Counted from the stretch's first letter, positions 50,385 through 59,966 are shown. The stretch is 64,000 nt of DNA from Luteibacter aegosomatis (GCF_023078455.1 NZ_CP095740.1:1786001-1850000), one strand, 5' to 3'. The notes: generated from the letters alone by a model not told the origin. Made by a program: numbers and translations.

Positions 50385-51020
50385 ATGGTCGGCCGCGCCG
50401 CGATGTCCAACCTCTTCGCCATCGTCGTCGCGGCGGTGGCGTGGCCGGCCCTCATGTTGCAGTACTGGCTGATCCTCTGGTCGGGTCCCGTGCTGCAGGT
50501 GACCGTGCGGTATTTCAGTTTCTTTACCATCCTTTCCAACCTGCTGGTGGCACTGGTGGCCACCGCGGTGGCCACGGGCGGCGACTGGCGTCCGTTCAAA
50601 TGGTTGCGCTCGGCGCGCGTACGCGGCCTGGCCGCTCTGTCGATCACCGTCACCTGGCTGGTCTACATGGCGATCCTGCAGGCGCAATGGCACCCGATGG
50701 GGCCGCAGCTGATCGCCGACCGCGCCGTGCATTACGTCGTGCCGGCGCTCTACGTGTTCTGGTGGATGGCGCTGCAGGATCACGGCACGCTGGGCTGGAG
50801 CGACGTGCGCCGCTGGCTGGCCTTTCCGCTGGCGTTCGCCGTCTGGACGCTGGCGCGCGGCGCCGTGGTGCACGAATACCCGTATCCCTTCATGAACGTC
50901 GACGAGTTCGGCTACGGCCAGGTGCTGATCCATTCGCTGGTGGTGGGCGCGCTGTTCGTGCTGCTGGGCGCCGTTTACGTGGCGCTCGACCGCCGGCTGG
51001 GACGCCGGGACATACCGTAG
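50385..51020 (+). CDS. Pr6Pr family integral membrane protein
   Basis: The 211-residue protein has six predicted membrane helices and the Pr6Pr hallmark TVRYFSFFTILSNLLVALV in helix 2. HYVVPALYVFWWMAL and EYPYPFMNVDEFGYGQVLIHS are also present. No function is established for the bacterial family. The ATG at 50385 was used; ATG 50403, six codons on, is an alternative. It sits five bases after the M1 peptidase gene and may be cotranscribed. Confidence 0.8.
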   Translation: MVGRAAMSNLFAIVVAAVAWPALMLQYWLILWSGPVLQVTVRYFSFFTILSNLLVALVATAVATGGDWRPFKWLRSARVRGLAALSITVTWLVYMAILQAQWHPMGPQLIADRAVHYVVPALYVFWWMALQDHGTLGWSDVRRWLAFPLAFAVWTLARGAVVHEYPYPFMNVDEFGYGQVLIHSLVVGALFVLLGAVYVALDRRLGRRDIP

Positions 51021-51047
51021 GGCATCGGGCGGGCATAGAATGCCCGC

Positions 51048-52880
51048 ATGATCTATCGCTGGTTCGAATCCCTCATCGACATCTTCCGCGAGGCGCCCGA
51101 CAGCACCCCGCCGACAAGCGTCGTCCGTTTCTACGCCTATTACCTTCGCCAGGTCTGGAAGATCTTCGCGGCGGCACTGCTGGTGGGGCTCGCGGTGGCC
51201 CTGATCGAGGTGGCGCTGTTCGACTTCCTCGGCCGCGTGGTGGACATGGCGCAGAAGACGCCCGCCGCCGTGTTTTTTTCCACGCACTGGAAAACCCTCG
51301 CGTGGATGGCGTTCGTGGTGGTGGTGCTGCGGCCCTTTTTCATCGGTCTGCACGATCTGCTGGTCAACCAGACGCTGGCGCCGGGCATGACCAACCTGGT
51401 GCGCTGGCAGCACCATCGCTACGTGCTGAAGCAGAGCCTGGCGTTCTTCCAGAACGACTTCGCCGGCCGCATCGCCAACCGCATCATGCAGACCGCGCCC
51501 TCCCTGCGCGAATCGGCGGTGCAGGTAGTGGATGCGATGTGGTACGTGAGCGTGTACGCGGGCACGTCGGTGTATCTCTTCGCCAAGGCCGACCTTTGGC
51601 TGGCCCTGCCGCTGGTGCTGTGGATCGCGGGTTACGTCGCGATGCTGGCGTTCTTCGTGCCACGCGTGAAAGAGCGTTCCTGGCACGCTTCCGAGGCCCG
51701 CTCCAAGCTGATGGGACGCATCGTCGACGGGTACAGCAACATCATGACGCTGAAGCTCTTCGCGCACACGAATCGCGAGGAAGCCTATGCGCGGGAAGCC
51801 ATGAGCGAACAGACCGGCAAGGTGCGCGTGCAGAACCGCATGATCACCTCGATGGACGTGTCCATCACCTCGCTCAACGGCCTGCTCATCGCCGGGACGA
51901 GCGCGCTGGCGCTGTGGCTGTGGGTGCGTGGCACGGTATCCACGGGCCAGGTGGCGCTGGCCGTGGGCCTGGTGATCCGCATCAACAACATGTCCGGCTG
52001 GATCATGTGGGTGGTGAACGGCATCTTCGACAACGTGGGCACCGTGCAGGACGGCATCACCACGATTTCGCGCGAGCGCACCGTGGTCGACCGTGCCGAT
52101 GCGCAGCCGTTGCGGGTGACGAAGGGAGAGGTTCGTTTCGAAGACATCCACTTCCACTACGGCAAGGCCGGCGGCGTCATCGGCGGGCTCGACCTCGTGG
52201 TGCGGCCGGGGGAGAAGATAGGGCTTGTGGGTCCGTCGGGCGCGGGTAAGTCCACGCTGGTGAACGTGATGCTGCGCCTGTACGACCTCGAGGGCGGCCA
52301 TATCCGCATCGACGGCCAGGATATCGCCGAGGTCACCCAGGAGTCGTTGCGCTCGCGGATCGGCGTGGTCACTCAGGACACCTCGCTGCTGCACCGGTCC
52401 ATTCGCGACAACCTGCTTTATGGCCGTCCCGACGCGAGCGAGGCCGATCTGCTCGAAGCCGTGCGCAAGGCGCGTGCCGACGAATTCATCCCCGGCCTGT
52501 CCGACGGCGAGGGGCGCAGGGGGTTCGATGCCCATGCGGGGGAGCGCGGGGTGAAGCTCTCCGGGGGCCAGCGCCAGCGCATCGCCATCGCGCGCGTGCT
52601 GTTGAAGGACGCGCCGATCCTCGTCCTCGACGAAGCGACCTCGGCGCTGGATTCCGAAGCCGAGGCCGCCATCCAGGAAAGCCTCGAAACGCTCATGCAG
52701 GGCAAGACGGTGATCGCCATCGCGCATCGCCTTTCCACGATCGCGCGCATGGATCGTCTGGTGGTGATGGAGAAGGGCGCCATCGTGGAGACCGGCACCC
52801 ATGCCGAGCTGATCGAGCACGGTGGGCTGTATGCGCGACTGTGGGCGCACCAGACGGGTGGATTCGTCGGGGTGGAGTGA
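51048..52880 (+). CDS. ABC exporter, fused permease and ATPase
   Basis: The 610-residue half-transporter has a six-helix permease domain (residues about 30-340) and a nucleotide-binding domain. Walker A is GPSGAGKST, the Q-loop region VTQDTSLLHRSIRDNLLYG, the signature LSGGQRQR, Walker B ILVLDEATSALD and the switch IAHRLSTI. It should act as a homodimer in the inner membrane. The permease resembles ATM1/MsbA-like multidrug or lipid exporters, but the substrate cannot be told. ATG 51048 lies 27 bases after the Pr6Pr gene, so an operon is possible. Family A REP follows the stop. Confidence 0.9.
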   Translation: MIYRWFESLIDIFREAPDSTPPTSVVRFYAYYLRQVWKIFAAALLVGLAVALIEVALFDFLGRVVDMAQKTPAAVFFSTHWKTLAWMAFVVVVLRPFFIGLHDLLVNQTLAPGMTNLVRWQHHRYVLKQSLAFFQNDFAGRIANRIMQTAPSLRESAVQVVDAMWYVSVYAGTSVYLFAKADLWLALPLVLWIAGYVAMLAFFVPRVKERSWHASEARSKLMGRIVDGYSNIMTLKLFAHTNREEAYAREAMSEQTGKVRVQNRMITSMDVSITSLNGLLIAGTSALALWLWVRGTVSTGQVALAVGLVIRINNMSGWIMWVVNGIFDNVGTVQDGITTISRERTVVDRADAQPLRVTKGEVRFEDIHFHYGKAGGVIGGLDLVVRPGEKIGLVGPSGAGKSTLVNVMLRLYDLEGGHIRIDGQDIAEVTQESLRSRIGVVTQDTSLLHRSIRDNLLYGRPDASEADLLEAVRKARADEFIPGLSDGEGRRGFDAHAGERGVKLSGGQRQRIAIARVLLKDAPILVLDEATSALDSEAEAAIQESLETLMQGKTVIAIAHRLSTIARMDRLVVMEKGAIVETGTHAELIEHGGLYARLWAHQTGGFVGVE

Positions 52881-52894
52881 TCGCTTCGCGGGCA

Positions 52895-52968
52895 TCGCGG
52901 ACAGGGTTCGCTCCCATCCTCCGGTAGCGGCCTTCCTGCCGAAGGGCGGGAGCGGACCCTGTCCGCGA
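52895..52968. repeat. REP-like inverted repeat, family A
   Basis: The arms TCGCGGACAGGGTTCGCTCCC... and its complement pair over about 32 bases with a few mismatches. The shared core with the copies at 42861 and 56560 includes CGGTAG in the left arm. It lies between the ABC exporter and the convergent LysR gene. Confidence 0.85.
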
Positions 52969-52984
52969 ACGGACGTGCGTCTCG

Positions 52985-53857
52985 CTACGGGTGGCTCGCC
53001 TCCCGCTCGATCCACCCGATGAACGCCTGGGCCGCCGCGGTCGGCTGCCTGTTGGACGGGTGCACCACGTAATACGCGTACCGCGTCGGCAACGTCGGCC
53101 CCGGCAGGCGAACCAGTCGCCCATCGGCCAGGTGCGCGGCCGACAGGCGCGTACGCGCCAACACGGCGCCCAGCCCGACCGCCGCGGCGTTGAGGCTATC
53201 CGCCGAGTCGCTCAGCGTGTGCACCGTGCCGCCGCGCGGATAGCGCACGCCCGCGGCGCGAAACCATTCGCGCCACCCTTCCGGGGAAATGTCGGCGAGC
53301 AGCGGCAGCTTGCTCACGTCGTCCTCGGTGTCCACCCCGGCGGCGAGTTCCGGCGACGCCACCGGTTGCAGCGAATCGTCCATGAGAAAACGCGAGGTGA
53401 GCCCGGCCCACTGGCCGAGCCCGTAGCGGATGCCGAGGTCGGGGCCGCCTTCCTCGAAACGGATGAGCGAGCGGTCGGTGTCGATGGACAGTCTTACCGT
53501 GGGATGGGCCTCGGTGAAACGCCGTAGCCGCGGCGTGAGCCAGTTGGCTCCGAACGAAGGCAGCACGCTGATGCGCACGCCGTTGGCGCGACGGTGCTGG
53601 CGCAGGCTGTCGAGCACCGATTCCACCTCGGCCAGGGCCGAGCCGGCGGCATCGGCCAGCAGGCGACCCTCGGGAGTCAGCGCGACACCGCGGGCATGAC
53701 GCTGGAACAGGCTGACGCCCAGGGCGGCCTCCAGTTTGCGCACGTGGTGGCTCACGGCGCTGGCCGTGAGGTGCAGCTCTTCGGCGGCGTGCGCGAAGTT
53801 CTGGTGGCGGGCGGCCGAGGTGAAGGCGGCGAGGGCGGGAAGGAGGGCGGAACGCAT
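52985..53857 (-). CDS. LysR-family transcriptional regulator (GcvA-like)
   Basis: The 290-residue protein has an N-terminal winged helix-turn-helix (AAFTSAARHQNFAHAAEEL, then HLTASAVSHHVRKLEAALG and FQRHARGVALTPEG). A periplasmic-binding-type effector domain follows. The HTH and the effector domain start ISVLPSFGANWLTPRL group it with GcvA-like regulators. It is divergent from a DMT-family exporter across a 98-base gap containing a palindrome. LysR regulators commonly control their divergent neighbour, so it probably regulates that exporter. ATG 53857 places the HTH at the usual position. Confidence 0.9.
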   Translation of the reverse strand: MRSALLPALAAFTSAARHQNFAHAAEELHLTASAVSHHVRKLEAALGVSLFQRHARGVALTPEGRLLADAAGSALAEVESVLDSLRQHRRANGVRISVLPSFGANWLTPRLRRFTEAHPTVRLSIDTDRSLIRFEEGGPDLGIRYGLGQWAGLTSRFLMDDSLQPVASPELAAGVDTEDDVSKLPLLADISPEGWREWFRAAGVRYPRGGTVHTLSDSADSLNAAAVGLGAVLARTRLSAAHLADGRLVRLPGPTLPTRYAYYVVHPSNRQPTAAAQAFIGWIEREASHP

Positions 53858-53896
53858 GGGAGGGATGAATGGAATGAGAGGCTGGCTTGCAAAGAA

Positions 53897-53913
53897 TGCG
53901 CTTGTGAAGCGCA
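53897..53913. promoter_or_regulatory. Palindrome between LysR regulator and DMT exporter (candidate operator)
   Basis: The site TGCGCTT-GTG-AAGCGCA is a perfect 7+7 palindrome near the middle of the 98-base divergent gap. An outer pair CTTGC / GCAAG extends the symmetry. It fits a LysR-family binding site in general form. No promoter hexamers are clear around it. Confidence 0.45.
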
Positions 53914-53955
53914 AGGTTCCAGCCACAATGACGGTCAGCCACAAACGAGGTTCGC

Positions 53956-54849
53956 ATGTCCACGGTCCCCGCCGATCCCATTCTCCAGACCCCCGCGCGT
54001 GACTGGCGCACCGGCGCCGAGCTGGTGGCCCTGGGTGCCATCTGGGGCGGGTCGTTCCTTTTCATGCGCGTCGCCGCAAACGATTTCGGTCCGTTTCCCA
54101 TGGTGGCCACGCGGCTGCTGTTCGGTTCGGTGATCCTGCTGCCGCTGCTGTGGCGCGCGCGGGCGAGCATCCGCGTATCGCACTTGTGGAAGATGCTGGC
54201 ACTGGGCGCCTTGAGCGCGGCCATCCCGTTCACCCTGTTCGCCTGGGGTGCCGAACGCGCACCGGCCGGTATCGGTGCCATCGCCAACAGCATGACCGTG
54301 CTTTTCGCGGCGTTGGTGGCTTTCGTGGGTTTCGGCGAGAAGATCGGCACGCGCAAGGCCATCGCCCTCGTCGCCGGTTTCGTCGGCGTGGTGATCCTCG
54401 CCAGCGGCCGTACCTCGGGCGACAACGTGGCACTGGCCGCGCTGGCCGGTGCCGCCGCGTCGTTCTGCTACGGCCTCGCCGCCAACCTCATCAGGAAATA
54501 CCTCGCCGACATCGCCCCCACGGCGGTGGCGGCCGGATGCCTGCTCGGTGCCACGATCCTCACTGCGCCGCTGGCCGCGCTGACCTGGCCCGAGGCGCCG
54601 ATCCCGGCGAAGTCGTGGGCCTGCGTGGTGGCGCTGGGCGTGCTTTCCACGGGCTTGGCTTACGCCTTCTATTTTCGGCTCATCCAGCGCATCGGCGCCT
54701 CGCGCGCGGCGACGGCCACCTACCTCGTGCCGCTGTTCGGCGTGGCTTGGGCCTGGATGTTCCTCGGTGAGGCGTTGACGCCCAGCATGGCCCTGGCCGG
54801 GGCCATCATCCTCGGCAGCGTCATCTTCAGCCAGAAAAGCAAGGGCTGA
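53956..54849 (+). CDS. DMT superfamily (EamA) permease, probable metabolite exporter
   Basis: The 297-residue protein has ten predicted helices in two EamA repeats. The first begins LVALGAIWGGSFLFMRVAA and the second GAAASFCYGLAANLIRKYL. Motifs such as PLFGVAWAWMFLGE close the second repeat. EamA proteins export amino acids, metabolites or drugs; the substrate is not readable. The divergent LysR gene and palindrome suggest substrate-induced control. Confidence 0.88.
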   Translation: MSTVPADPILQTPARDWRTGAELVALGAIWGGSFLFMRVAANDFGPFPMVATRLLFGSVILLPLLWRARASIRVSHLWKMLALGALSAAIPFTLFAWGAERAPAGIGAIANSMTVLFAALVAFVGFGEKIGTRKAIALVAGFVGVVILASGRTSGDNVALAALAGAAASFCYGLAANLIRKYLADIAPTAVAAGCLLGATILTAPLAALTWPEAPIPAKSWACVVALGVLSTGLAYAFYFRLIQRIGASRAATATYLVPLFGVAWAWMFLGEALTPSMALAGAIILGSVIFSQKSKG

Positions 54850-54919
54850 GAGAGCTCTTTCCCCTGCGGGCGTGGCGTGGAATAGTCGCCGCTTCCGTTG
54901 CTCCGCACAGGGGACATCC

Positions 54920-56551
54920 ATGACGCGACTCCGCCACCTCCTCGCCTTCGGCGTCACCAGCTTCGTGTTCGGCCTGGCCGCGCAAGCCCAGGAAGCGCCC
55001 GCGACACCGCCCGCGGCGACGGCGGCAAGCTCCGCGGCACTGGCCGATTTCGCGGCCTACGTGGATGCCACCCGCCAGCAGTTCGACGTGCCGGGCATCG
55101 CCGTGGCCATCGTCAAGGACGGGCGCGTGGTGATGGAGATGGGCTCGGGGGTGCGCAAGCTGGGCGATCCGGCGAAGGTGGATGCGCATACGCAGTTCGC
55201 CATCGCGTCGAATACCAAGGCATTCACCGCGGCCTCGCTGGCGATCCTCGCCGACGAGAAGAAGCTCGACATGAACGACCGCGTGGTCGACCGGCTGCCG
55301 TGGTTCCAGATGTCCGACCCTTACGTCACCCGCGAAATGCGCATCCGCGACCTGTTGGCCCATCGCAGCGGCCTGAGCCTGGGGGCGGGCGACCTGCTGT
55401 ACTGGCCCGCCACCACCTATACCACCGAGGAGGTCGTGCAGCGCCTGCGTCACGTGCCGCTCGCCAACAGCTTTCGCGCCGAATACGCCTACGACAACAT
55501 CCTGTTCGCGGTGGCCGGGCTGGTCATCGAGAAGGTCTCGGGCCTGCCCTATGCCGAGTTCGTGCGCCAGCGCATCTTCACCCCGCTGGGCATGACCGAA
55601 TCGCGCATCAACGCCCCGGCCCGCATCGGCCCGAGCGACGACGTGGCCATCGGCCACGCCAAGTTCGACTTCAAGGACCTGAAGCCCGTCGAGCCGATGT
55701 CGTGGAGCAACAACGAAGCCGCCGGCGGCATCTACGCCAGCGTGCACGACCTGGCCAAATGGATGAACGCGCAGCTGGCGGGCGGCACCTATACCGACGC
55801 GGCCGGCAAGGAGCAGCACCTGTTCTCGGCGGCGCGCCAGAACGAGATGTGGTCGCTGCTCACGCCCATCCATATCCCCGAGCCGAGCGTGCCCGAGCTC
55901 AAGGCGACCAAGCCCAACTTCTCGGGCTACGGCGAAGGCTGGTTCGTGTCCGACTACCGCGGCCACAAGCTGGTGTGGCATACCGGCGGTTGGCCCGGCA
56001 TGGTGTCGCGCCTGACCCTCGTGCCCGACCTCAAGCTCGGCATCGTGGTGCTCACCAACCAGGAAACCGGCGCCGCCTTCCAGGCGGTGACGATGCGCGC
56101 GCTCGATGCGTACATGGACGCGCCGAAGACCGACTGGATCGCCGCCTATGCGGCGGCCGTGAAGAAGTCCCAGGCCAACGCCGACGACAGCATGAAGAAG
56201 CACGAGGCGGCCCGCGCGAAGGGTGCCAAGCCGTCGTTGCCGCTCGACGGCTACGTGGGCACCTATCGCGATCCGTGGTACGGCGACGTGGTGGTGGAGA
56301 AGCAGGGCGGCAAGCTGACGATGCGCTTCGCGAAGACGGCCCAGCTCACCGGCACGCTCGACCCGTGGCAGCACGACACCTTCATCGCGCACTGGAACGA
56401 CCGCTCGCTCAACGGCGACGCCTTCGTGAACTTCGCGCTCGATCCCGACGGCAAGGTGCGCGAGGTACGCATGGAACCGGTCTCGCCGCTGACGGATTTC
56501 AGCTTCGACTTCCAGGACCTGCGCCTGGCACCGGTCGAGGCTTCAAACTAG
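54920..56551 (+). CDS. Exported serine hydrolase, class C beta-lactamase/PBP4*-like
   Basis: The 543-residue protein has a signal peptide ending AAQAQ. The serine-hydrolase fold follows, with nucleophile motif SNTK (IASNTKAFTAASLAIL), Tyr motif YDN (YAYDNILFAVAG) and HTGG (VWHTGGWPG). A C-terminal DUF3471-like domain occupies about residues 430-540. Such enzymes are usually peptidases or esterases rather than true beta-lactamases; the added domain and length argue against AmpC. ATG 54920 has GGGGAC upstream. It is separated by 70 bases from the exporter and ends before a REP repeat. Confidence 0.9.
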   Translation: MTRLRHLLAFGVTSFVFGLAAQAQEAPATPPAATAASSAALADFAAYVDATRQQFDVPGIAVAIVKDGRVVMEMGSGVRKLGDPAKVDAHTQFAIASNTKAFTAASLAILADEKKLDMNDRVVDRLPWFQMSDPYVTREMRIRDLLAHRSGLSLGAGDLLYWPATTYTTEEVVQRLRHVPLANSFRAEYAYDNILFAVAGLVIEKVSGLPYAEFVRQRIFTPLGMTESRINAPARIGPSDDVAIGHAKFDFKDLKPVEPMSWSNNEAAGGIYASVHDLAKWMNAQLAGGTYTDAAGKEQHLFSAARQNEMWSLLTPIHIPEPSVPELKATKPNFSGYGEGWFVSDYRGHKLVWHTGGWPGMVSRLTLVPDLKLGIVVLTNQETGAAFQAVTMRALDAYMDAPKTDWIAAYAAAVKKSQANADDSMKKHEAARAKGAKPSLPLDGYVGTYRDPWYGDVVVEKQGGKLTMRFAKTAQLTGTLDPWQHDTFIAHWNDRSLNGDAFVNFALDPDGKVREVRMEPVSPLTDFSFDFQDLRLAPVEASN

Positions 56552-56559
56552 TCACCCCT

Positions 56560-56635
56560 ATCGCGGACAGGGTCCGCTCCCACCCTCCGGTAGCAATGTT
56601 CCTACCGGAGGGCGGGAGCGGACCCTGTCCGCGAT
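56560..56635. repeat. REP-like inverted repeat, family A
   Basis: The unit spans 76 bases with arms ATCGCGGACAGGGTCCGCTC... and its complement, nearly perfect over about 34 bases. The loop contains CAATGTTC. It sits between the convergent serine hydrolase and large MscS genes. It is the cleanest family A copy and can serve as the type sequence. Confidence 0.9.
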
Positions 56636-56645
56636 GGGGCTAGCC

Positions 56646-59039
56646 TCAGTGCGAACTGTCCGGTTCCGTCGAAGCCCCCGGCGCTTCCCCTTCCGAAGGC
56701 ACCGACCGCAACACCAGGTCCTGCGGACGCAACAAGGGAATGTTCGCACCGCGCAGCCGCGCGATGATGTCGAACAGCAGGTCGCTCTTCACTCCGCCCG
56801 CGTCGCGCGGGCTGCCCACATAGCAGATCGCCAGGAAGGTCATCGCCGTGTGGTCGATGTTGTCGAGCATCACCAACGGCGCCGGCGCATCCGCCACCGA
56901 CGCGTGGTCGTGCATCGCCGCCAGCATATGCTCGCGGGCCACCACCGGATCGGTATCCAGCGGCATCGGCAGCTTGATCAGCACGCGCCCCTGCGGATTG
57001 GACATGGTCATGTTGCGCACGGGCTTGGTGATGAACGACGAGTTCGGCACGATGATCGTCGAGCGGTCGGATACCTGGATCTCGGTGGCACGCACGTTGA
57101 TTCGGCGGATGTCGCCCTCGGCATCGTCGAGCACCACCCAGTCGCCGACCTTCACCGGCCGCTCCGCCAACAGGATCAGGCCCGAAATGAAGTTCTGCAC
57201 GATCGCCTGCAAACCGAAACCGATACCCACGGACAGGGCCGAGGCCACCCAGGCGATGTTCTGCACGGAAAGGCCCATCGCGAGCAGCGCGATCGCCACC
57301 ACGATCACCACGCCCACGTAACCGAGCAGGGTGGTGAGCGAACTGCGCATGCCCGGATCGAGGTCCGTGCGCGGCAGGTACTGGTCGGACATCCAGTTCT
57401 TCACCACGCGCACGGCGAGCAGGCCGAGGAAGAACATGCCGATCGCGGTGAGCACGCGTTCGGGCTGCATCTTCACGCCGTAGATTTCCAACGATTGCAG
57501 CTTGCCGCCCAGGGCGATCACGTCGGTGGCATCCGCGCCGATGCCCTTCATCACGGCGGTGAGGCCGAACAGGAACAGGGCCAGCCGCGACACGCCGGAC
57601 AGCAGCACGCCGGCCTGGTCGAGCAGCTTCGGATCCATGCCGAACACGGCTTGCGCGCGGGCGCTCATGGGCCCCTTTTCCGACAGTAGCGTTTCGAAGA
57701 GATCGTCGACCAGTCGCATGGCGAGGTACGTGGCCGCGATCACGATCACGGTCCAGACGACGCGGGTGGCAAGGAAGGCGGCGAATGCGATGTAACCGGT
57801 CAGCAGGGCCAGCCACGACGTGACGATGGCGATCCAGGCGGCCACGATGAACAGGCTGGCCCAGACCGGTCGCGGTGGCGGCGGGGTGCCGTCGGTGGCG
57901 TGGCGATGCGAGCGGCTCAAACGGGCCAGGGCCACGGCCATGATCACCGTGAGCACCACCGCCTGCAGGCTGCTGGTGGCGACCGTCGCGGCGAGGCTGG
58001 ACCCCGCGGTGCGGTCGAACGTGTGCAGGAACTGGAACAGCACCACGGACAGCGACAACAGCATCGGGAAGCGGCGCAGGTGCAGCGCGGTCTCGTCCGA
58101 GAGCGGCGGCAGCCGCCATGACGGCCGTTTCGCGGAAATCAGCGCGCGTCCGAGGCCGGCGATGAAGGCGCCGAAGAACACCTGCCGCACGATGCCCAGC
58201 GCAAGCGCGTTGGTGTCGTCGCTGAAGGTGTCGTTCCAGTTCAGGCCAAGGTAGATGAGTTGCGTGCCCAGCCCGGTGGTGAGCGTGGAGGTGAGCGCGA
58301 TGCCCACGATCAGTGCCGAACGGCGCAGGCGGCCCGGGGGCATGCGATTGGCGGTGAGCTCCCGGGCGCGATGCTCCAGGTAGAAGCGCACCCCGGTCAT
58401 CAGCAGCAGGCCGAAGATCGCGCAGGCCACCAGCGCCGTACGGCTGCCGCGTGCCCAACTGGCGGCGATGTCGTCGCGTACGCCCTGAACGAGGTCGCGC
58501 ATGTTGGCGTAATCGCGGGGGAAGGCCGTGGCCGGCTCCGACCAGAACGCGCGCGACAGCGGCGAGTGCGTGCGCTTGGCGATCAGCTCCTGGAAACGGA
58601 TGCGGCGCAGGTCGGAGAGCTGGTTGCCGGTCTGCTGGGCCTCCAGCGCGATACCGTCGATCTGCTTGATCTGCGCGTCGACGGCGTCGAAGGCCTTCTG
58701 GGCGTCCTTGCGCGCGGCCGCCAGTTCGGGTGCCTCATGAGCCCCGGCGGCGGGCGGGGGGCCGAGCTGGTCGAGCCGCGCCTTGGCGGCATCACGATTC
58801 GGCTGCAGCGCCGCGGATACCTTCTGCGCTTTCCCGGCGATATCGGTCGCGTTCCCGCGCAGGTCGTCGATGGTGGCATCGTCGATGTTGTCGGCCTTCA
58901 TCGCCTTCTCGACCTGGTCGAGCTGGCCCCGCAGGTCGTCGATCTGCTGGGCGGGGGTGGCGTCGCCGGTGCCTTGGGCGAACGCGACGCCGGTCAGGGC
59001 CAGGAGCAGGGCGGTTAGGATTATTCTTAAGGAGCGCAT
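56646..59039 (-). CDS. Large MscS-family mechanosensitive channel with DUF3772 N-terminal domain
   Basis: The 797-residue protein has a signal peptide (MRSLRIILTALLLALTGVAFAQ). A periplasmic coiled-coil segment (residues about 28-190, DUF3772-like) follows. About eleven membrane helices come next, and then the MscS pore and beta domain (WVASALSVGIGFGLQAIVQNF, then LLAERPVKVGDWVV). The layout resembles MscK- and YnaI/MscM-type channels. It responds to membrane tension and may protect from osmotic downshift. It is distinct from the small MscS at 34758. It is divergent from tpiA and shares no operon. Confidence 0.9.
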   Translation of the reverse strand: MRSLRIILTALLLALTGVAFAQGTGDATPAQQIDDLRGQLDQVEKAMKADNIDDATIDDLRGNATDIAGKAQKVSAALQPNRDAAKARLDQLGPPPAAGAHEAPELAAARKDAQKAFDAVDAQIKQIDGIALEAQQTGNQLSDLRRIRFQELIAKRTHSPLSRAFWSEPATAFPRDYANMRDLVQGVRDDIAASWARGSRTALVACAIFGLLLMTGVRFYLEHRARELTANRMPPGRLRRSALIVGIALTSTLTTGLGTQLIYLGLNWNDTFSDDTNALALGIVRQVFFGAFIAGLGRALISAKRPSWRLPPLSDETALHLRRFPMLLSLSVVLFQFLHTFDRTAGSSLAATVATSSLQAVVLTVIMAVALARLSRSHRHATDGTPPPPRPVWASLFIVAAWIAIVTSWLALLTGYIAFAAFLATRVVWTVIVIAATYLAMRLVDDLFETLLSEKGPMSARAQAVFGMDPKLLDQAGVLLSGVSRLALFLFGLTAVMKGIGADATDVIALGGKLQSLEIYGVKMQPERVLTAIGMFFLGLLAVRVVKNWMSDQYLPRTDLDPGMRSSLTTLLGYVGVVIVVAIALLAMGLSVQNIAWVASALSVGIGFGLQAIVQNFISGLILLAERPVKVGDWVVLDDAEGDIRRINVRATEIQVSDRSTIIVPNSSFITKPVRNMTMSNPQGRVLIKLPMPLDTDPVVAREHMLAAMHDHASVADAPAPLVMLDNIDHTAMTFLAICYVGSPRDAGGVKSDLLFDIIARLRGANIPLLRPQDLVLRSVPSEGEAPGASTEPDSSH

Positions 59040-59128
59040 GCGAGGATGATCGAAGGCAGGCCGGAACAGGTCAATTGCCGTAGCTATGCGTTACCCGGGA
59101 TGAATGCCAGGTATGCGGCATTGCAGCT

Positions 59129-59156
59129 TTGCGGCCGGGAAGGCCGCCGTTATCCT
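59129..59156 (+). promoter_or_regulatory. Candidate sigma70 promoter for tpiA
   Basis: TTGCGG at 59129-59134 and TATCCT at 59151-59156 are separated by 16 bases. The start point near 59163 would give a 26-base leader to the tpiA ATG. Both hexamers are imperfect. Confidence 0.35.
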
Positions 59157-59188
59157 GCGCCCCCTTTTCATCGAGCCGGAAACCGACC

Positions 59189-59938
59189 ATGCGCAAGAAG
59201 CTCGTAGCCGGAAACTGGAAGATGCATGGCTCCCGCGCCATGGCCGACGCCCTCGTGCGCGAGATCGTCGAAAACCTGCCCGACGGCGTCGACGTGATGG
59301 TGATGCCGCCCGACGTCTACCTGCCCGAACTGGCTGGGCGCTATCGGGACCGCGGCCTGCTGTTCGGCGGACAGGACGTGTCCGAACACCACGCGCAGGG
59401 CGCCTATACCGGCGAGGTCTCCGCCCCGATGCTGCGCGACGTGGGCGCCGATTGGGTGCTGGTGGGCCACTCCGAGCGCCGCCAGTACCAGGGCGAGTCC
59501 GACCACCTGGTGGCCCGCAAGTTCGAGGCCGCGCAGGCGGGTGGACTGAAGCCGATCCTCTGCGTGGGCGAGACGAAGGAAGAACACGAAGCGGGCCGGG
59601 CCGAGGAGGTGATCCACCGCCAGTTGCTCGCGGTGGTCGACCACGTCGGCATCGAGGCCTTTCGCCAGGCCGCGGTCGCCTACGAACCCGTCTGGGCGAT
59701 CGGCACGGGCCTCACGGCCACCCCAGCGCAGGCGCAAAAAATTCATTCGTCGATCCGTAGCCAACTGGCAAAAAAGGATGCTAATATCTCGCTCCTCACC
59801 CGGGTGCTCTACGGTGGAAGCGTCAAGCCGGCCAATGCGGCCGAACTTTTCGCCCAGCCGGACGTCGATGGGGGATTGGTCGGAGGTGCCGCCCTGGTGG
59901 CTCCCGATTTCCTGGATATATGCGCCGCGGCGCGTTGA
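59189..59938 (+). CDS. tpiA: Triosephosphate isomerase
   Basis: The enzyme interconverts dihydroxyacetone phosphate and glyceraldehyde 3-phosphate. The 249-residue barrel has the N-terminal GNWKMHGS with catalytic Lys. The catalytic His is in LVGHSERRQY, the base Glu in AYEPVWAIGTG and the phosphate loop in YGGSVKPANA. ATG 59189 is the only start giving MRKKLVAGNWKMHG. It is 28 bases upstream of secG, a pairing seen in many Proteobacteria. An upstream 149-base gap holds a possible promoter. Confidence 0.97.
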   Translation: MRKKLVAGNWKMHGSRAMADALVREIVENLPDGVDVMVMPPDVYLPELAGRYRDRGLLFGGQDVSEHHAQGAYTGEVSAPMLRDVGADWVLVGHSERRQYQGESDHLVARKFEAAQAGGLKPILCVGETKEEHEAGRAEEVIHRQLLAVVDHVGIEAFRQAAVAYEPVWAIGTGLTATPAQAQKIHSSIRSQLAKKDANISLLTRVLYGGSVKPANAAELFAQPDVDGGLVGGAALVAPDFLDICAAAR

Positions 59939-59966
59939 TTAGCGCGACACGGTAAACTGAGAAGAC

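Noticed and set aside
50019..53015. 998-codon minus-strand frame across the M1 peptidase, Pr6Pr and ABC genes
   Set aside because: It crosses three good plus-strand genes and has the His/Arg/Gln composition of antisense GC-rich sequence.
54920..56551. AmpC beta-lactamase resistance gene
   Set aside because: The motifs are shared by all class C-type serine hydrolases; the extra C-terminal domain, length and context point to a peptidase or esterase.
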